DNA of 64,000 bases from Strigops habroptila. Its lineage: Eukaryota > Chordata > Aves > Psittaciformes > Psittacidae. The DNA lies in assembly GCF_004027225.2 (NCBI RefSeq), contig NC_044288.2, positions 6,189,719 through 6,253,718 of the forward strand. Direction: 5' to 3'. Shown here piece after piece: positions 53,001 through 63,583 of the stretch (the stretch's first letter is position 1; each line of letters opens with the position of its first letter). The notes below the pieces were generated by a model. It was not told the origin of the DNA. It saw only the letters and a list, made by a program, of their open reading frames with translations, and did not search any database. Both the position numbers and the translations under genes were made by a program.

Positions 53001-55958
53001 TTGTTCAGAGTCAATAAGCAACTTACTGTGATTCTTAGATGAGTATTTTCAGACCCGATTCCTTTGTACATACGACTCGGCTTGGGTGGATTTTTCTTAG
53101 TTCTGATGTAACGAAGATACTCTTGGATGAGCTTTGTGGGGAAGAGGGAACGTGATCTTAAACTCACTTAACTGGGTGCTCTCCGTGCCTAGAAAAGGAC
53201 TGTTTAAACTCTCTGCAGTGACAGCGTGGCCCATCTACAGTGCATCCCTTTGTAGAGTCTTGGCTCATAGGAAATGCCTTAGTAATCACTGCTTTAGCCT
53301 TGTGTGCACTACGTGGTAGTCACTTCCACCTTGCTAAGAGTCAGCTTTGAGACTGATTTATGGAACGTTTTTAAGATCATACAAATAAGTGCTTGAACGA
53401 TGATCGCTGTGAGTAGCTTATAGAGCTTATTGGACATTTCAGTTGTCTTTTTAATCTTTGACAAGCATAATACATTCCTCTGCCTTTAATTGACAGTGAT
53501 GAGAGTCTGTATTTCTGCCTCGTAGAGTCATCTTGGTAGTGTACTGCTGAATTTCAGTTTCATCATTCTTGGGGATGTAATTCTAAACACTTAATTACTA
53601 GAAACACTGAATTTAGTGCTCCAGAATTAACATGCTTATGTTTCCAGACATCCAGACATGCTGATCTCCAGCTCTTTTGCATTAGCTCTTGAACCTGAAT
53701 TTCAAGGTCCCTTGTTTCAGCACATGATCTAGCTCTTGTCTGATGTTCAGTTTATTTCAGAGGTGTTGTAACGTGTTTTCCTGCTTGTTCTGCAAAGTTC
53801 TGCCTCGCATACTTGTTTCTGGTATTAATTGTCACATTTGGACCCTTCTGTGTTACCTTCCAGGCAAGACTCTTGCTGCTTGAAGAGGGAATCTGCTGGC
53901 CAGTCTTGCCCTCTGCTGTAGCTATCCTTTCATTGAAAGCTTGAAGTAGCAGCTGCACCTTAAGATTATAACAGCAGGTCTTTGGTTACACCACGGCGAG
54001 TGTAGCCCGACTCCAGCTAGCGAAGCAGTGACACCACTTGTCACAAAGTCAGTTTGGCTTTTTGTGATGGCTTACTCTTACCTGTGACTAGAATCGAGAA
54101 GCAAAACTGGTGGCAGTATGCGTACTGTCATGTAGCAAAACTGAATTGCTGATCCTTAAACCAGTGCTCAGATCTGCCTAGGGTTTTTTTCCCAGTGTGC
54201 TCTGGATACTTGACTTGACCTGCAGGAATGCCATGGAGGGGTTATTGGCACATCTGCCTCGTCCTGCGTACTCGAACTGGCAGGTTTTTGACACTCTTGG
54301 AGCAAGCGGTTTGTGACTGAACCATGGGTCTCATACCAGCTCTGACTGTCTGCAGTAATGAAACTCGGTGTGGTAGTTAACTTAAAAGCAAATAGTCATG
54401 TCTGCTCTAAGTCAGTCTGTAACAAGTGGGTACCAGAAATGACATTAAAGTGCTTGCATTGTGTTTCATCTTGGTTTTATCTGTGTGTGAAATACACTTT
54501 TTCTCAAAAGCTTATCTGAAGCTCAGAAGTGTGGTGTCAGAATACATCTGCGTACTGCTAGGCCCTCAGATCCAGATACTGGTGCTGTCAGGAGAGAGCA
54601 CAGCACAGCGTGTATGGGGGCTTCACTGTAACATTAAGCATACAAAGTGTTGATTTGCTTGCAGTTTTCCCCCATAGCTAAACACTGAGGCCTGTGAGTA
54701 GTTTTAGGACTCGAGCAGTAATGGGGTTGCATGTCTCTGTTAATCATTGCCAGCTGCAGTGACATGACCAGGAAGGCCAGTGTTTCATTCCATTCTGTTC
54801 AATGAGGCTAAGCCTGTTGGAAAGGATGCATAAAAAGTATGCTGTCGTGGGTAATTCCTTGGCTTCTTCCACTACTAGCAAGTTTGGAATCAACTAATTA
54901 GCTTCAGATTTTTTTTTCCTCTCCATACCAGCTAGTGGGGCTGTTAAATAGCTGCTTACTGGAAAAGGCAAAAAAGGGAGGATTGGCCTTCTCCCACCTC
55001 TGTCATTGCTGCTAGATAATGATTGACACGTTAGGACTTGGCTGTGCAATCCCGCAGTGGTCTGTGAATACCCCATCTCTATAAATGTTGCTTCTGAACA
55101 CCAGTACTGAAGAGCTAACTGGGGAGGGTGGGGAGGAGCGTGGCTAGAAGTGAATCTGGAGTGTTAAAAGGATGCACAAAGATATAGTATCCCTTATGCA
55201 TGGTGTTTGTTGCTATGGCATAGAAAACAAAATGTGCATACTCTACCTCTGCTCCTGAGGGCCATGATAAAACCCAGGTGGTGGGTTTGAGACTAAACTT
55301 CTCCCTGCCTGGTCGGATCACATTGTGACCATGGTGTGATCTGCCTCCCAGCTAGAGGTGTGTACTGCATCCCTTGGCTGCTCAGCATTGCAGTTTGCCC
55401 TCAGCTCCAGTAAAAGGCTGGGTCTTGAGAAGGGAGGAATCTGTTGCCGAGGTCCAAAGCAGTAGTCTCACAATGCTAACCTCTAGTGTCTTCTTTTAGC
55501 TTTTGAAGCACTTCTAGGACTATTGAACCTGAGGGCTGCCAGGAGTCCAGGGACATTGCCCTCCTTCATGAAGGGGAAGAAAGAGGGTGTTACTAAGGAG
55601 ACAAACTAGGGTAAAAGAGTTGAAGTAGCTTGACAAAATTGTGAATGCCTTCACATAAGGGATAGTATACCTCTGGCTGCCATCAAACTTCTTGTACTCA
55701 GACTGGTGATTTACGGTTTGTGCTCAGACAAGGTGCAGTTCTTGAGTCAACTACCTGCATATTCCTTCATCTCTTCACAAGTGGTTAGGTTAGCCTGTTT
55801 CTGCCCCTTATTCTTCCACTTAATATCTCGGAATAATTTATAAATCCCCCCTCATAACTAATGAGTCCATGTATTTGAAAACCTTATTTTTAAGTTAGTA
55901 TTGAAATGGTCAGAATTTTCTGTGTGTTACTATAGTAACTTTGGTTGTTATCCTTTAG
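50076..55958 (+). other. Region downstream of SFPQ, possible extended transcript
   Basis: About 5.9 kb without a recognisable open frame, repeat or RNA gene. Base composition and texture resemble SFPQ intron 9 rather than repeat-laden intergenic DNA, and spliced-looking exons follow, so part of it may be intron or long 3' UTR of alternative SFPQ transcripts. This is inference. Confidence 0.4.
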
Positions 55959-56003
55959 GTGAAGATGAAGGCTGAGTGAAAGCGGTGTGCTCATCCCTGG
56001 GAA
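55959..56003 (+). other. SFPQ: Candidate alternative SFPQ 3' exon A
   Basis: Bounded by a good acceptor (TTGTTATCCTTTAG) and donor (GTAAGC); 45 nt. If joined to the phase-0 donor of SFPQ exon 9 it would add VKMKAE and then stop, a short alternative C-terminus comparable in kind to the short human SFPQ isoform. Predicted only from splice signals. Confidence 0.4.
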
Positions 56004-56270
56004 GTAAGCATAACTTCTGGTCTTGTTCTGAGCGGGTGAAGTAACGAAGGCTTCTGGGCATTGACCTTCACCTTTGAATCGGTGAATATTGACAACCGGG
56101 TACGAGGGAATGCCTTAAACGTGGTACCTGCTGTCAGGCTGTGGGGTCAAGCACCCGCACTCTGCCTGGGCTTGATACCTTGGCAGCAGTGCTTAAAATA
56201 CCTGTCTGGGTGTGGATTTGTAGAAGAGGTTTCATAAGCACTGTGGGATAACCTGTGAATGTTTTTCCAG

Positions 56271-56342
56271 TTCAGGAGCCGAGCATGAGCACATCCAGCA
56301 CGGTGCCCAGTGGTACGAGGAGGGACCAGGAGAGCAAGAGAA
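56271..56342 (+). other. SFPQ: Candidate alternative SFPQ 3' exon B
   Basis: Bounded by acceptor GTTTTTCCAG and strong donor GTAAGT; 72 nt. One frame is open throughout (EHEHIQHGAQWYEEGPGEQE) but exon A has a stop in the frame that would connect to it, so it is more likely untranslated if spliced after A. Confidence 0.38.
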
Positions 56343-57173
56343 GTAAGTAGTCAGTGTCCTTCTACGGCTGTGAGAGCTGTGTGAGGTATTACATAGATCC
56401 AGCCTGAAATTTGCCCTTGATTAGTCTCAATTTTATATAAAACTTCTGAATCTTTCTGTCGTAGAGCAAGGATATAACCATTGTTCAGGGCTTTTCAGCC
56501 CTGCAGCATCAAATAAACTGTCCTCTGAATGCTCTTGATGGTCAAATAACTATTTCTGTATTCTGGCTTCAGTGAATGGGTTTGGTGATTGTCAGCAAGG
56601 AAAAAGGAGCAATAGAGCAGCTTCCTCATGTGTTAATCCAACTAGAAGCTGTTAAAAAGCAACTTCCCTGAAATATCTCAATGAACATTGAGGTTTCCAA
56701 ATAACCTGGAATATAAATTGGCACATACAAGAGCATAGGCAGATGGTGATTTAGGGAAAGAAACTAACTTAGAGCTGGAATTAATTACCTTTTCCCTCTG
56801 ATTTACCACTAAAACTACAAGGGGGAACTTCAGGTACTTAAAATCTTGTGTGAGAAGCAACATGCAAAGTACCTTAACTCATGAGTCACGGGTGAGTAAC
56901 AGATACACCACAGCTGAGCCCGTGAGATTGAATCGTGACTGGTCACTGCTGCTCTTGTTCTTAGGGGGGTAAACATAGAGCTATTTCAGGTCTTTGAAGT
57001 TTATGAAGCAGATGAAAATAGGAATTTTCATTTAATCTCACATCTTACACGAGGACGTGTGGTCCTCAGGAACATCTGATGGGTGCACGGCCCATTGTGC
57101 TGCGCCGGTCATGACGTGTGATCTCTGCTGGCGGTGTAAATGCTCTCGCTAACTGCGTGCTTTGCGCTTGCAG

Positions 57174-57255
57174 ATGGAGATGAAGTCTGAACGCAGGGAA
57201 GAGGAGCCAGGAACACACAACTTTCAAAAATAAAACATTTAATATTTTTATAAGT
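57174..57255 (+). other. SFPQ: Candidate alternative terminal exon C with polyA signal
   Basis: Follows a pyrimidine-containing acceptor (GTGCTTTGCGCTTGCAG). A canonical AATAAA lies at 57229-57234 with GT-rich sequence (AAGTGGCTTCTGTTT) downstream. It forms a plausible end for a transcript containing exons A and B. Confidence 0.42.
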
Positions 57256-59640
57256 GGCTTCTGTTTCATTGCAGAGTGTACTCAGTGAGTGAGCAAATCT
57301 GTCCGGTGCACTGTGGGTGAGTGGGGAATGCTGCCACGGATGAGGCTGTGGAAGGGGAGGGCTGGGGTCCTTGGGTCCTGCTCTGTCCTGCGAAAGAGAA
57401 ACCACTTGTCCCCAGTAGGAACTGACTGATACAGTATTTTTTCCTGCTGGGATTGTGCCATTGGCTTCTGTTGTAGTTAGAAAGCTCCGGTCCCAGGCTG
57501 GCTGCATTCTTGGCAGCAGGAGGCCACGGGCGCCTCTGCAAAGTGACTGCAGCAGTTCCTGGTTTTTATAAGCTACACTTGCACCTAAGGCACTTGAAGT
57601 ATTTCTGGAAGTTTCACCCATTGCTTCCCCCATCTCGAGTCCTGTATATTTAGGTCTTAGAATTCTAAAGGTTTACATGTGCCTGCTTGGTTTTTAATAG
57701 TTTTCTTGTGATGACTTTAGTAATTAAACCTGAGATGCCGAAGTTGGAGTGCTTTGGAAGCCAGGGAGGTGCTGGGTTTGACTCTTGCAGCCCACACTCC
57801 CGTGGTTCATGTTGCTTCACTTGATTCTTTGGACAGCTGTACTGCACACATACGTAGTTCATGCTGTCACCACTTAAATATAATCCTTCCCTTAAATACA
57901 AAGTAGTTGAATGTGTTAAAATACACCAGTGGTAGCTCTGGCCACGCAGCTGCGTTGTAACAAGGTTTTGCCCTGCAGTGGCACAAGGAGTCATGAACAT
58001 CTGGCTGGGAGCTGCCTTGCCAGGCTAGAAAAGACCAAAATAAATTGGATTTAATCTGGCAAAGTCATAGGAAATGTTTAAGGTGTATCTGGGTGCCCGG
58101 TTGTGTGGGGTTAGTGGCCGGCTGGAACACAGCTCGCTTCTGCTTTAAATCCCTGCCAGGAACTGGTGCAGTAAAACCTGCTTTTCACTTCATCCTGCAA
58201 TCCTGCAGCCAGGTGCAGGATAACTGAGGAATTTCACTCTTCAATTCAACTCCTTTATGGCATTATCTAGAGCCTGACAAGGCTCCAGCAGAAGCGGTTT
58301 TGTGGTTTCTCTGTAGCTGCACCGCAAGGGGCTGGTTTTGGTGTCTTTGTCTCCACAGCCGCTGCAGGCTTACACAGCCTTTTTTCCTCAAACTGTTATT
58401 TTCCAGTAACTTGTCCTAATTTCTTTGCTGCTGTTGCAGCACTGGCTGCTTCCCCTGTGAAACTGTTCCAGCCTGGATGTGTTTCTGGCATTCAGTGTGC
58501 TGAACTTCACCTCCTACTGCTCCTTCACACATAAACAGTGTTTTGAACTGGGAGGTGTTTTGGGGAATAGTGAAAAGTTCCCCGATGCTCTTCTGTTTCC
58601 TGGAGAGGGGATGGGGTGGAGGTTTTCCATCCGCAGCTGGGCACCAGCCCCGGGGTTACTGTGACCCCCTCAGTAGCTAAAACTCGGACTGAGAGCAGGC
58701 AATAAACCATGTGCATGGTGAGGGAGTCCTGTCCCAGCCTGGTGGCAGCCCTGCCACCGTGTCCCTGTGCCATGAGGGGCTTGGGGGTGATGAACAGTGA
58801 GCGGGTGCCCCATCAGCAGAGCTGCGGGCCCCTGGGAAATGCAAACAGGCGCTGAAATGGTTTCACAATGGTTACCCAAACCCGAACTCTGCCCCAGGCT
58901 GGGCTGGGCTGGGCTGTGTGGGCAAAGCAGGAGCGGCTTCCCAAGGGAAGGGGAGTTCCGCCTGGATCCATTAACAGCAAACCTAAACCACATCCTGCGG
59001 TAACAAAGCAAGACCCCACGCTGCGGGTGTCGTCCATTGTTCTGAGTTGGATGTTGATTTCTCTTTATGTTGTTTTCTCTTTTCCCCTCAAGGGGTTTTC
59101 TGAGGCACGAAGGGCTGGAGCTGGCCCTGGCCCGTTGCCATTTGTTGTTCTGTAGCACACAAGCCAGAGCCAGGAGCAGCTCCTTGGCTGTGCTTGCTGC
59201 AGCTCTGCCAGCAGAGCCCGTGAACGATGCTCTGCCAGTGCCATGTGGCATTTCCCGGTGCCTGGAAAACGGTTCCTGCTCTTCCATGATTTACCAGCAT
59301 TAAAAGACTCCTTCATCTGGAGTGACAGCGCTGTCAGTGCCCCCACGGCTCCCCTGGGCCCCGGCTCTCCAACCCCGAGCTGCCGGCACCCGGGATACCG
59401 GGATCAGCGCTGGCGCAGGCTGTGACGCAGGCCCGGGAGGGTGGCAGCCGCCTCCTTCACCCCAACCCTGCTGCTTCGCTGCAGCCACCCAAAGCCAGCG
59501 GCGCTTTGCGGGTGCGGGCATGGAGCTGACAGCACCCGCACCCCCCCCGCTGCCGAGTTTTGGGTGCGTCCCCCCCATTTTCTCACCCTTTACCCCCCCC
59601 AGCTCAGGTTTGGTGGGAGGCTGGTGCTGGGGGGGGCGCG
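57256..59640. other. SFPQ-TMEM35B intergenic region
   Basis: About 2.4 kb with no gene recognised on either strand. Several open frames up to 200 codons (for example 58670-59287, minus) look like composition artefacts with no domain signature. A short GGGCT tandem run lies near 58897-58916. The ZMYM1 and ZMYM6 genes found here in mammals are not visible. Confidence 0.6.
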
Positions 59641-60240
59641 GATCGCAGCCCCGGCGGGGTGAAGCCGCAGGGTTGGGCCTGCGGGAGCAGCCCCGAGCCG
59701 CGCCGGGCCGTACCGAGCCGCGCCGCCCCGGCCCCGCCCCGCCCGTCCCCGCCATGGCGGCGGCGTTCACCGCCCTCCGCGTCCTGCTCGGGCTCTTCTT
59801 CCTGCTGGCGGGTGCCGTGAAGCTCTCGGAGCTGCTCTCGGCCGAGCTGCACCGGCACATGGTGAGCGCGGGGCACCGGGGCTGGGCAGGGGGGGCGCTG
59901 TGAGCCTTTGGGGTGCAGGGCTCAGCCCCTGGCGAGAATGAGCGGGGTGGGGTGCTGGGCTGCAGGGCTGAGCCCCTCGGGGTGCAGAGCAGAGCGGGAT
60001 CGTGCCCCCCCCGCCCCGGCTCAGGGCTGCTCCACTCTCGCGCTTCCCAGAGCTCCCAGTTCGTGCGGTTCGCCGACGTGTTCCCGCTGAAGGAGCTGGG
60101 CTTCGCGCCGGAGCCGGGCCGGTACCTGGCGGCGGTGGGCTGGGTGGAGGCGGTGGCCGGGCTGCTGCTGGCCTTCGGGCCCCAGCTCCTGCAGGAGATC
60201 AGCAACTTCATCCTCAGCGTCGTCATGATCGGTGAGAGCC
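59640..60240 (+). promoter_or_regulatory. TMEM35B: TMEM35B CpG-island promoter
   Basis: GC-rich, CpG-dense sequence running into TMEM35B exon 1, with GC boxes (CCCCGCCCCGCCCG) just before the start codon and no TATA box. The ATG sits in CGCCATGGCGGCGG, a strong Kozak context that also resembles a YY1 core. Confidence 0.65.
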
Positions 60241-60445
60241 GGCGGCGCCTGCGCGGGGCCTCGGGGGGACCCTCGGGCAGGGACCCCCATTCCCACGCTC
60301 TGCTCCTCGCCCAGGTGCCATCTACACGCTGCTGGTGCTGCGGGAGCCCCTGGCCATGTGTGCCCCGGCCACCCTCTGCCTCGGCCTGCTCCTGCTGCTC
60401 AACATCCGCGGGCACGCGGACCCCCCCAAGCCCAAGTTCGAGTGA
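59754..60445 (+). CDS. TMEM35B: TMEM35B, transmembrane protein 35B
   Basis: Three exons, 59754-59861, 60051-60231 and 60315-60445, with GT-AG junctions and consistent phases, encoding 139 residues (human about 152). A small DoxX-like four-helix membrane protein and paralogue of TMEM35A (NACHO, a nicotinic-receptor chaperone); TMEM35B's own role is poorly known. Visible helices: LRVLLGLFFLLAGAVKLSEL near the N-terminus, YLAAVGWVEAVAGLLLAFG, ISNFILSVVMIGAIYTLLVL and APATLCLGLLLLLNI, followed by a short basic tail ending PPKPKFE. The segment VKLSELLSAELHRHMSSQFV ... DVFPLKELGFAPE is the family's conserved first loop. AATAAA at 60711 ends the 3' UTR. In human it was named ZMYM6NB for its position beside ZMYM6, which agrees with this neighbourhood. 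Confidence 0.93.
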
Positions 60446-60710
60446 TGGGAGGCGGGAAGCGGTGCCCTTATGGTGTCTTGGGGGACAGCATCACACCCTG
60501 CAACGTAACCTGCTGCTGCGGCGCCGTGTGTCCTCTCCTGCTGCTGCCAAGGCCCTGGCACTGGGTGTCCCACGCTGCGGGGCTGGGGCTGATGCTGTTC
60601 CAGCAGCTCCATTGTTAAGCTCGCACAAGGTGTCCAGCTCTTCCCGGTGTTTGGCTGCACCGAGCTGGGGCTGGCGCTGCTCTCCGGGGGGGGGGGCTTT
60701 CATATTTTGG

Positions 60711-60716
60711 AATAAA
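60711..60716 (+). terminator. TMEM35B: TMEM35B polyadenylation signal
   Basis: Canonical AATAAA about 265 bases after the stop, followed by a T/GT-rich stretch (GTTTTTCATGTTTTG). Confidence 0.75.
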
Positions 60717-60719
60717 GCC

Positions 60720-62569
60720 TCGTTTTTCATGTTTTGCCTCCCCTGTTTGTTTCTGCCTCCCCTCCCCGTGCTGAGCTGCGGGAGCTGAGGGGACATCTCA
60801 GTCCCTGGGAGCAGTGCAGGGGGACAGGGTCTGGGGACAGGGGAGAGCCTGTGCAGGGACAGGAGCCCCCCTCAGCCACCCAGAGCCACCCAGCAATGTG
60901 CCAGGCCACTTGCTGTGCATCCAAGGGGGGGACAGCAGCAGCGTGACCCCCTCAAACCACGTGCCTTGGATAGACATGCTTTTTGGGGATCTTGCTGCAG
61001 TGGACCCCATACCCACAGGGACCCTCCACCGCCCCAGATGGACACAGCCAACACCATCCACTCGGGATGAACCCCAGGATCATGTTTGAACCCGCTGCGC
61101 TGCCCAGCAGGCAGCAGGGATGGCTGGGAGGGGAGACTGGCTGTCTGGGATAACCCCCCTGTACCCCCAGTGGGACCTGAACCACCTTGGGTGTCCCAAA
61201 GGAATATCCACACATTGCAAGGCCATGCAAAGCAGTGAGCTGGGTCCTCACAGAGGCTGGGGGGGGCCTGGGGTGCTGCTCCCCCTCAATCCAGCTTTGA
61301 AGCCAACACAAGCACAAAAGAGCTGCGAGGAGGCAGATTCCAGCTTTGATCCCTTTCAGGGCATCCCTCTTTACCCCCAGCTGCCGGGTGCGGAAACTTG
61401 ACCCTCTGCTGCTTTCATCCCGGCGTGGGTGGGAAAAGGGCCCTGGGAATTGGTCCGAGATGGGTCTGGGGGGGCCCCGCGTGCCCCCGGCCCCGTCAGC
61501 CGGCGCAGGGGGTCTTAGCATGGCTCCAGCAGGGAATCCCCTGTTACATACACACACAGGTGCTCTCCCCACTGCTGCTGTCCCGCAGGCACTGACCCCA
61601 CCGGGGCTTGGGGTGGCAGAGGGGGGTCAGACAGCCCCTGCCTCCCCCTGCACTTAAAGCCTTCCCCAGCCTGGCAGGATCAGACAGCGAGGAGCAGCCG
61701 GAGGGACGCAGCCGGGTCCATCCCAGCGCGGTGGGGTAAGTAACCAGCTTGGCATGGGTGAGATGGAGCATCCCCCTTGCTAACAGGAGTGGGGGAAAGA
61801 AAAGGGAAGGGGGATCACTGAGGGTGCTGGGGGCTCCTTGGGGGTCTAAGCTGGCTCTGCAGATCACCTGAAGCCCACCAGGATGAGCTCTGGGTCCCCC
61901 CCAGGCTCTGCAGCTCATGCCCTCCATGTTTCAACCCGGTGCTGGGTGCCGCGTGTGCCGAATCCGGCCCTGCCATGCTGGAAAACACCCGCTGGGTGAC
62001 TCAGTGCTGTCAGTGACGTGTGGGCAGGCAGTGATGGGAGGTGAAAGCTGCAACCCTGGATACAGCCATTGCGGCACAGTGTGGTTTTCCATGGCCAGGA
62101 CTGCGAAACAGCAGCGGCAAACCAGCTTGGCGCAGGGCTTGGGGTGCAGGGGGCTGCCAGCCCCATGCTTGTGCTCCCCCCTGTCCATGGGGTCTCCATT
62201 CTGGTGCTTGATAAGCCAGTGGGTGACTTCCCCATGGATGGGCTCTGTGGAGGGATTTGGGGTGCTGGGAGCGGGCTGGGACCGAGTGGCCCCACCAAGC
62301 ACCGCATGGGAGGTGCTAAGCCCCGCAGTTGCCTGCTGGAGCCAGCGCAGCACCTCTGGCTGCTCCCTTGGGACACGGGGAGATGTGGCTGGGGTTGGGC
62401 TGGGGGATGATTCCAGACCCTCTCATGTCCTGCGATGCTGGAGGCTGAGCCCCTCTGGCAGCTGATGGCGTTCCTGCAGGTGCCAGCCAGAGCGCTTGTC
62501 CTGCTCAGGTCCATGTCCCTCCCCTGTCCCCCAAGGGCTGTGCCACTCACTGTTCCCCCATCTTTGCAG
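60720..62569. other. TMEM35B-GPCR interval with possible 5' UTR exon
   Basis: GC-rich unique sequence; the open frames are unrecognised. A donor-like GTAAGT at 61736-61741, preceded by about 100 bases of GC-rich sequence (CGGAGGGACGCAGCCGGG), could end a non-coding first exon spliced to the GPCR exon, whose acceptor is at 62569. Known PTAFR genes have non-coding 5' exons and a single coding exon. Confidence 0.45.
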
Positions 62570-62578
62570 GATCCCGGG

Positions 62579-63583
62579 ATGAACGGCTCGGCGCTGGAGC
62601 CGCTGCCAGCAGGGCACCCTGGCCAGTGTGTGCCCAACGACCCGGTGCAGTTTGTGCTGGTGCCTGCCGTCTACTGCCTGGTGCTGTGCGTGGGGCTGCC
62701 GGGCAACCTGGTGGCTTTGCTGGTGTTCCTGCAGAGCGGCAAGGTGAGGAAGGCCATCCGCATCTACCTCATCAACCTCACGCTGGCCGACATCCTCTTC
62801 AACCTCACGCTGCCCCTCTGGATCCCCTACTACCTGGCTGGGGGGAACTGGCTGCTCTCGGAGGCCGCGTGCCGCCTGGCCGGTGCCGCCTACTACCTGG
62901 CGACCTACAGCGCCATCACCTTCATGGCGCTCATCAGCTTCAACCGGTACAGCGCGGTGCGGGCGGCGCGGCGGGAGCTGCCGCTGACGGGGCCCCGCGG
63001 TGCCGCGGTGGCCTGCGCCCTGGCCTGGCTTCTGGGGCTGGGCTGTGCTGTGCCCACCCTGGCCACGCACCAGACCTTCCGCACCCGCACCGGAGCCACG
63101 GCCTGCTTCGAGCAGCACGGCCGGCAGCGGGCGTACGCCTATGCCATGGTGGGCTTCTTCACCATCGCCTTCCTGGTGCTGCTGGGCACCTACGCCTCCG
63201 TCGCCTGCGCGCTCTCGGTGCCCGCCGCCGCCGCCGCCTCGCCGGGCTCGCACCGGCAGCAGGCGCGGGCCATGGTGCTGGGGATGCTGCTGGTCTTCGT
63301 GGTGTGCGTGGCTCCCTACCACCTCACGCTGGCCCCCTGGGTGGGCAGCCGGCCCCCCGTGCCGCCCTGCGGGACCCCCGGCACCCTGGATGTGCTGCAC
63401 ACGCTGAGCGTGGCCCTGCTGAGCCTCAACAGCTGCCTCGACCCCCTCGTCTACTGCTTCTCCATCCGGCACTTCCGCGCCGACCTGGGGCGCACCCTGC
63501 GCAAGATGGGACGGTGCCTCCCGCTGTCCCCATCGGCTCCCCCCGTGCCCAGCGCCCGCGCGTCCTCCTTTGCCTCCTCATAG
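62579..63583 (+). CDS. Platelet-activating-factor-receptor-like class A GPCR
   Basis: A 334-residue seven-helix receptor on one coding exon; a splice acceptor (CATCTTTGCAG) ends at 62569, nine bases before the chosen ATG, so the in-frame codons further upstream are probably intronic. Visible: N-glycosylation site N2-G-S; TM1 GLPGNLVALLVF (N43 = 1.50); TM2 NLTLADILFNLTLPLW (D71 = 2.50); Cys98 and Cys176 as the TM3-ECL2 disulfide pair; FNRY at residues 121-124 replacing DRY; TM4 W150; TM6 VVCVAPYH; TM7 DPLVYCF in place of NPxxY. The TM2 block, GNW in the first loop, NR(Y/F) at the end of TM3 and ACFE in ECL2 match PTAFR (human NLTMADMLF, GNWIL, YNRF, RCFEH; 342 aa). Likely couples to Gq/Gi and binds PAF-like phospholipid, if orthologous. 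It could be the PTAFR orthologue or a bird paralogue, so I give no symbol. Confidence 0.85.
   Translation: MNGSALEPLPAGHPGQCVPNDPVQFVLVPAVYCLVLCVGLPGNLVALLVFLQSGKVRKAIRIYLINLTLADILFNLTLPLWIPYYLAGGNWLLSEAACRLAGAAYYLATYSAITFMALISFNRYSAVRAARRELPLTGPRGAAVACALAWLLGLGCAVPTLATHQTFRTRTGATACFEQHGRQRAYAYAMVGFFTIAFLVLLGTYASVACALSVPAAAAASPGSHRQQARAMVLGMLLVFVVCVAPYHLTLAPWVGSRPPVPPCGTPGTLDVLHTLSVALLSLNSCLDPLVYCFSIRHFRADLGRTLRKMGRCLPLSPSAPPVPSARASSFASS

Noticed and set aside
59300-60415. 371-codon minus-strand open frame over TMEM35B
   Set aside because: Low-complexity Arg/Pro/Ala/Ser composition within a CpG island; the plus strand encodes a recognisable spliced protein.
62423-63472. 349-codon minus-strand open frame opposite the GPCR
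   Set aside because: Shadow of a GC-rich coding exon; its His/Gln/Gly-rich product resembles no family, whereas the plus strand is a clear seven-helix receptor.
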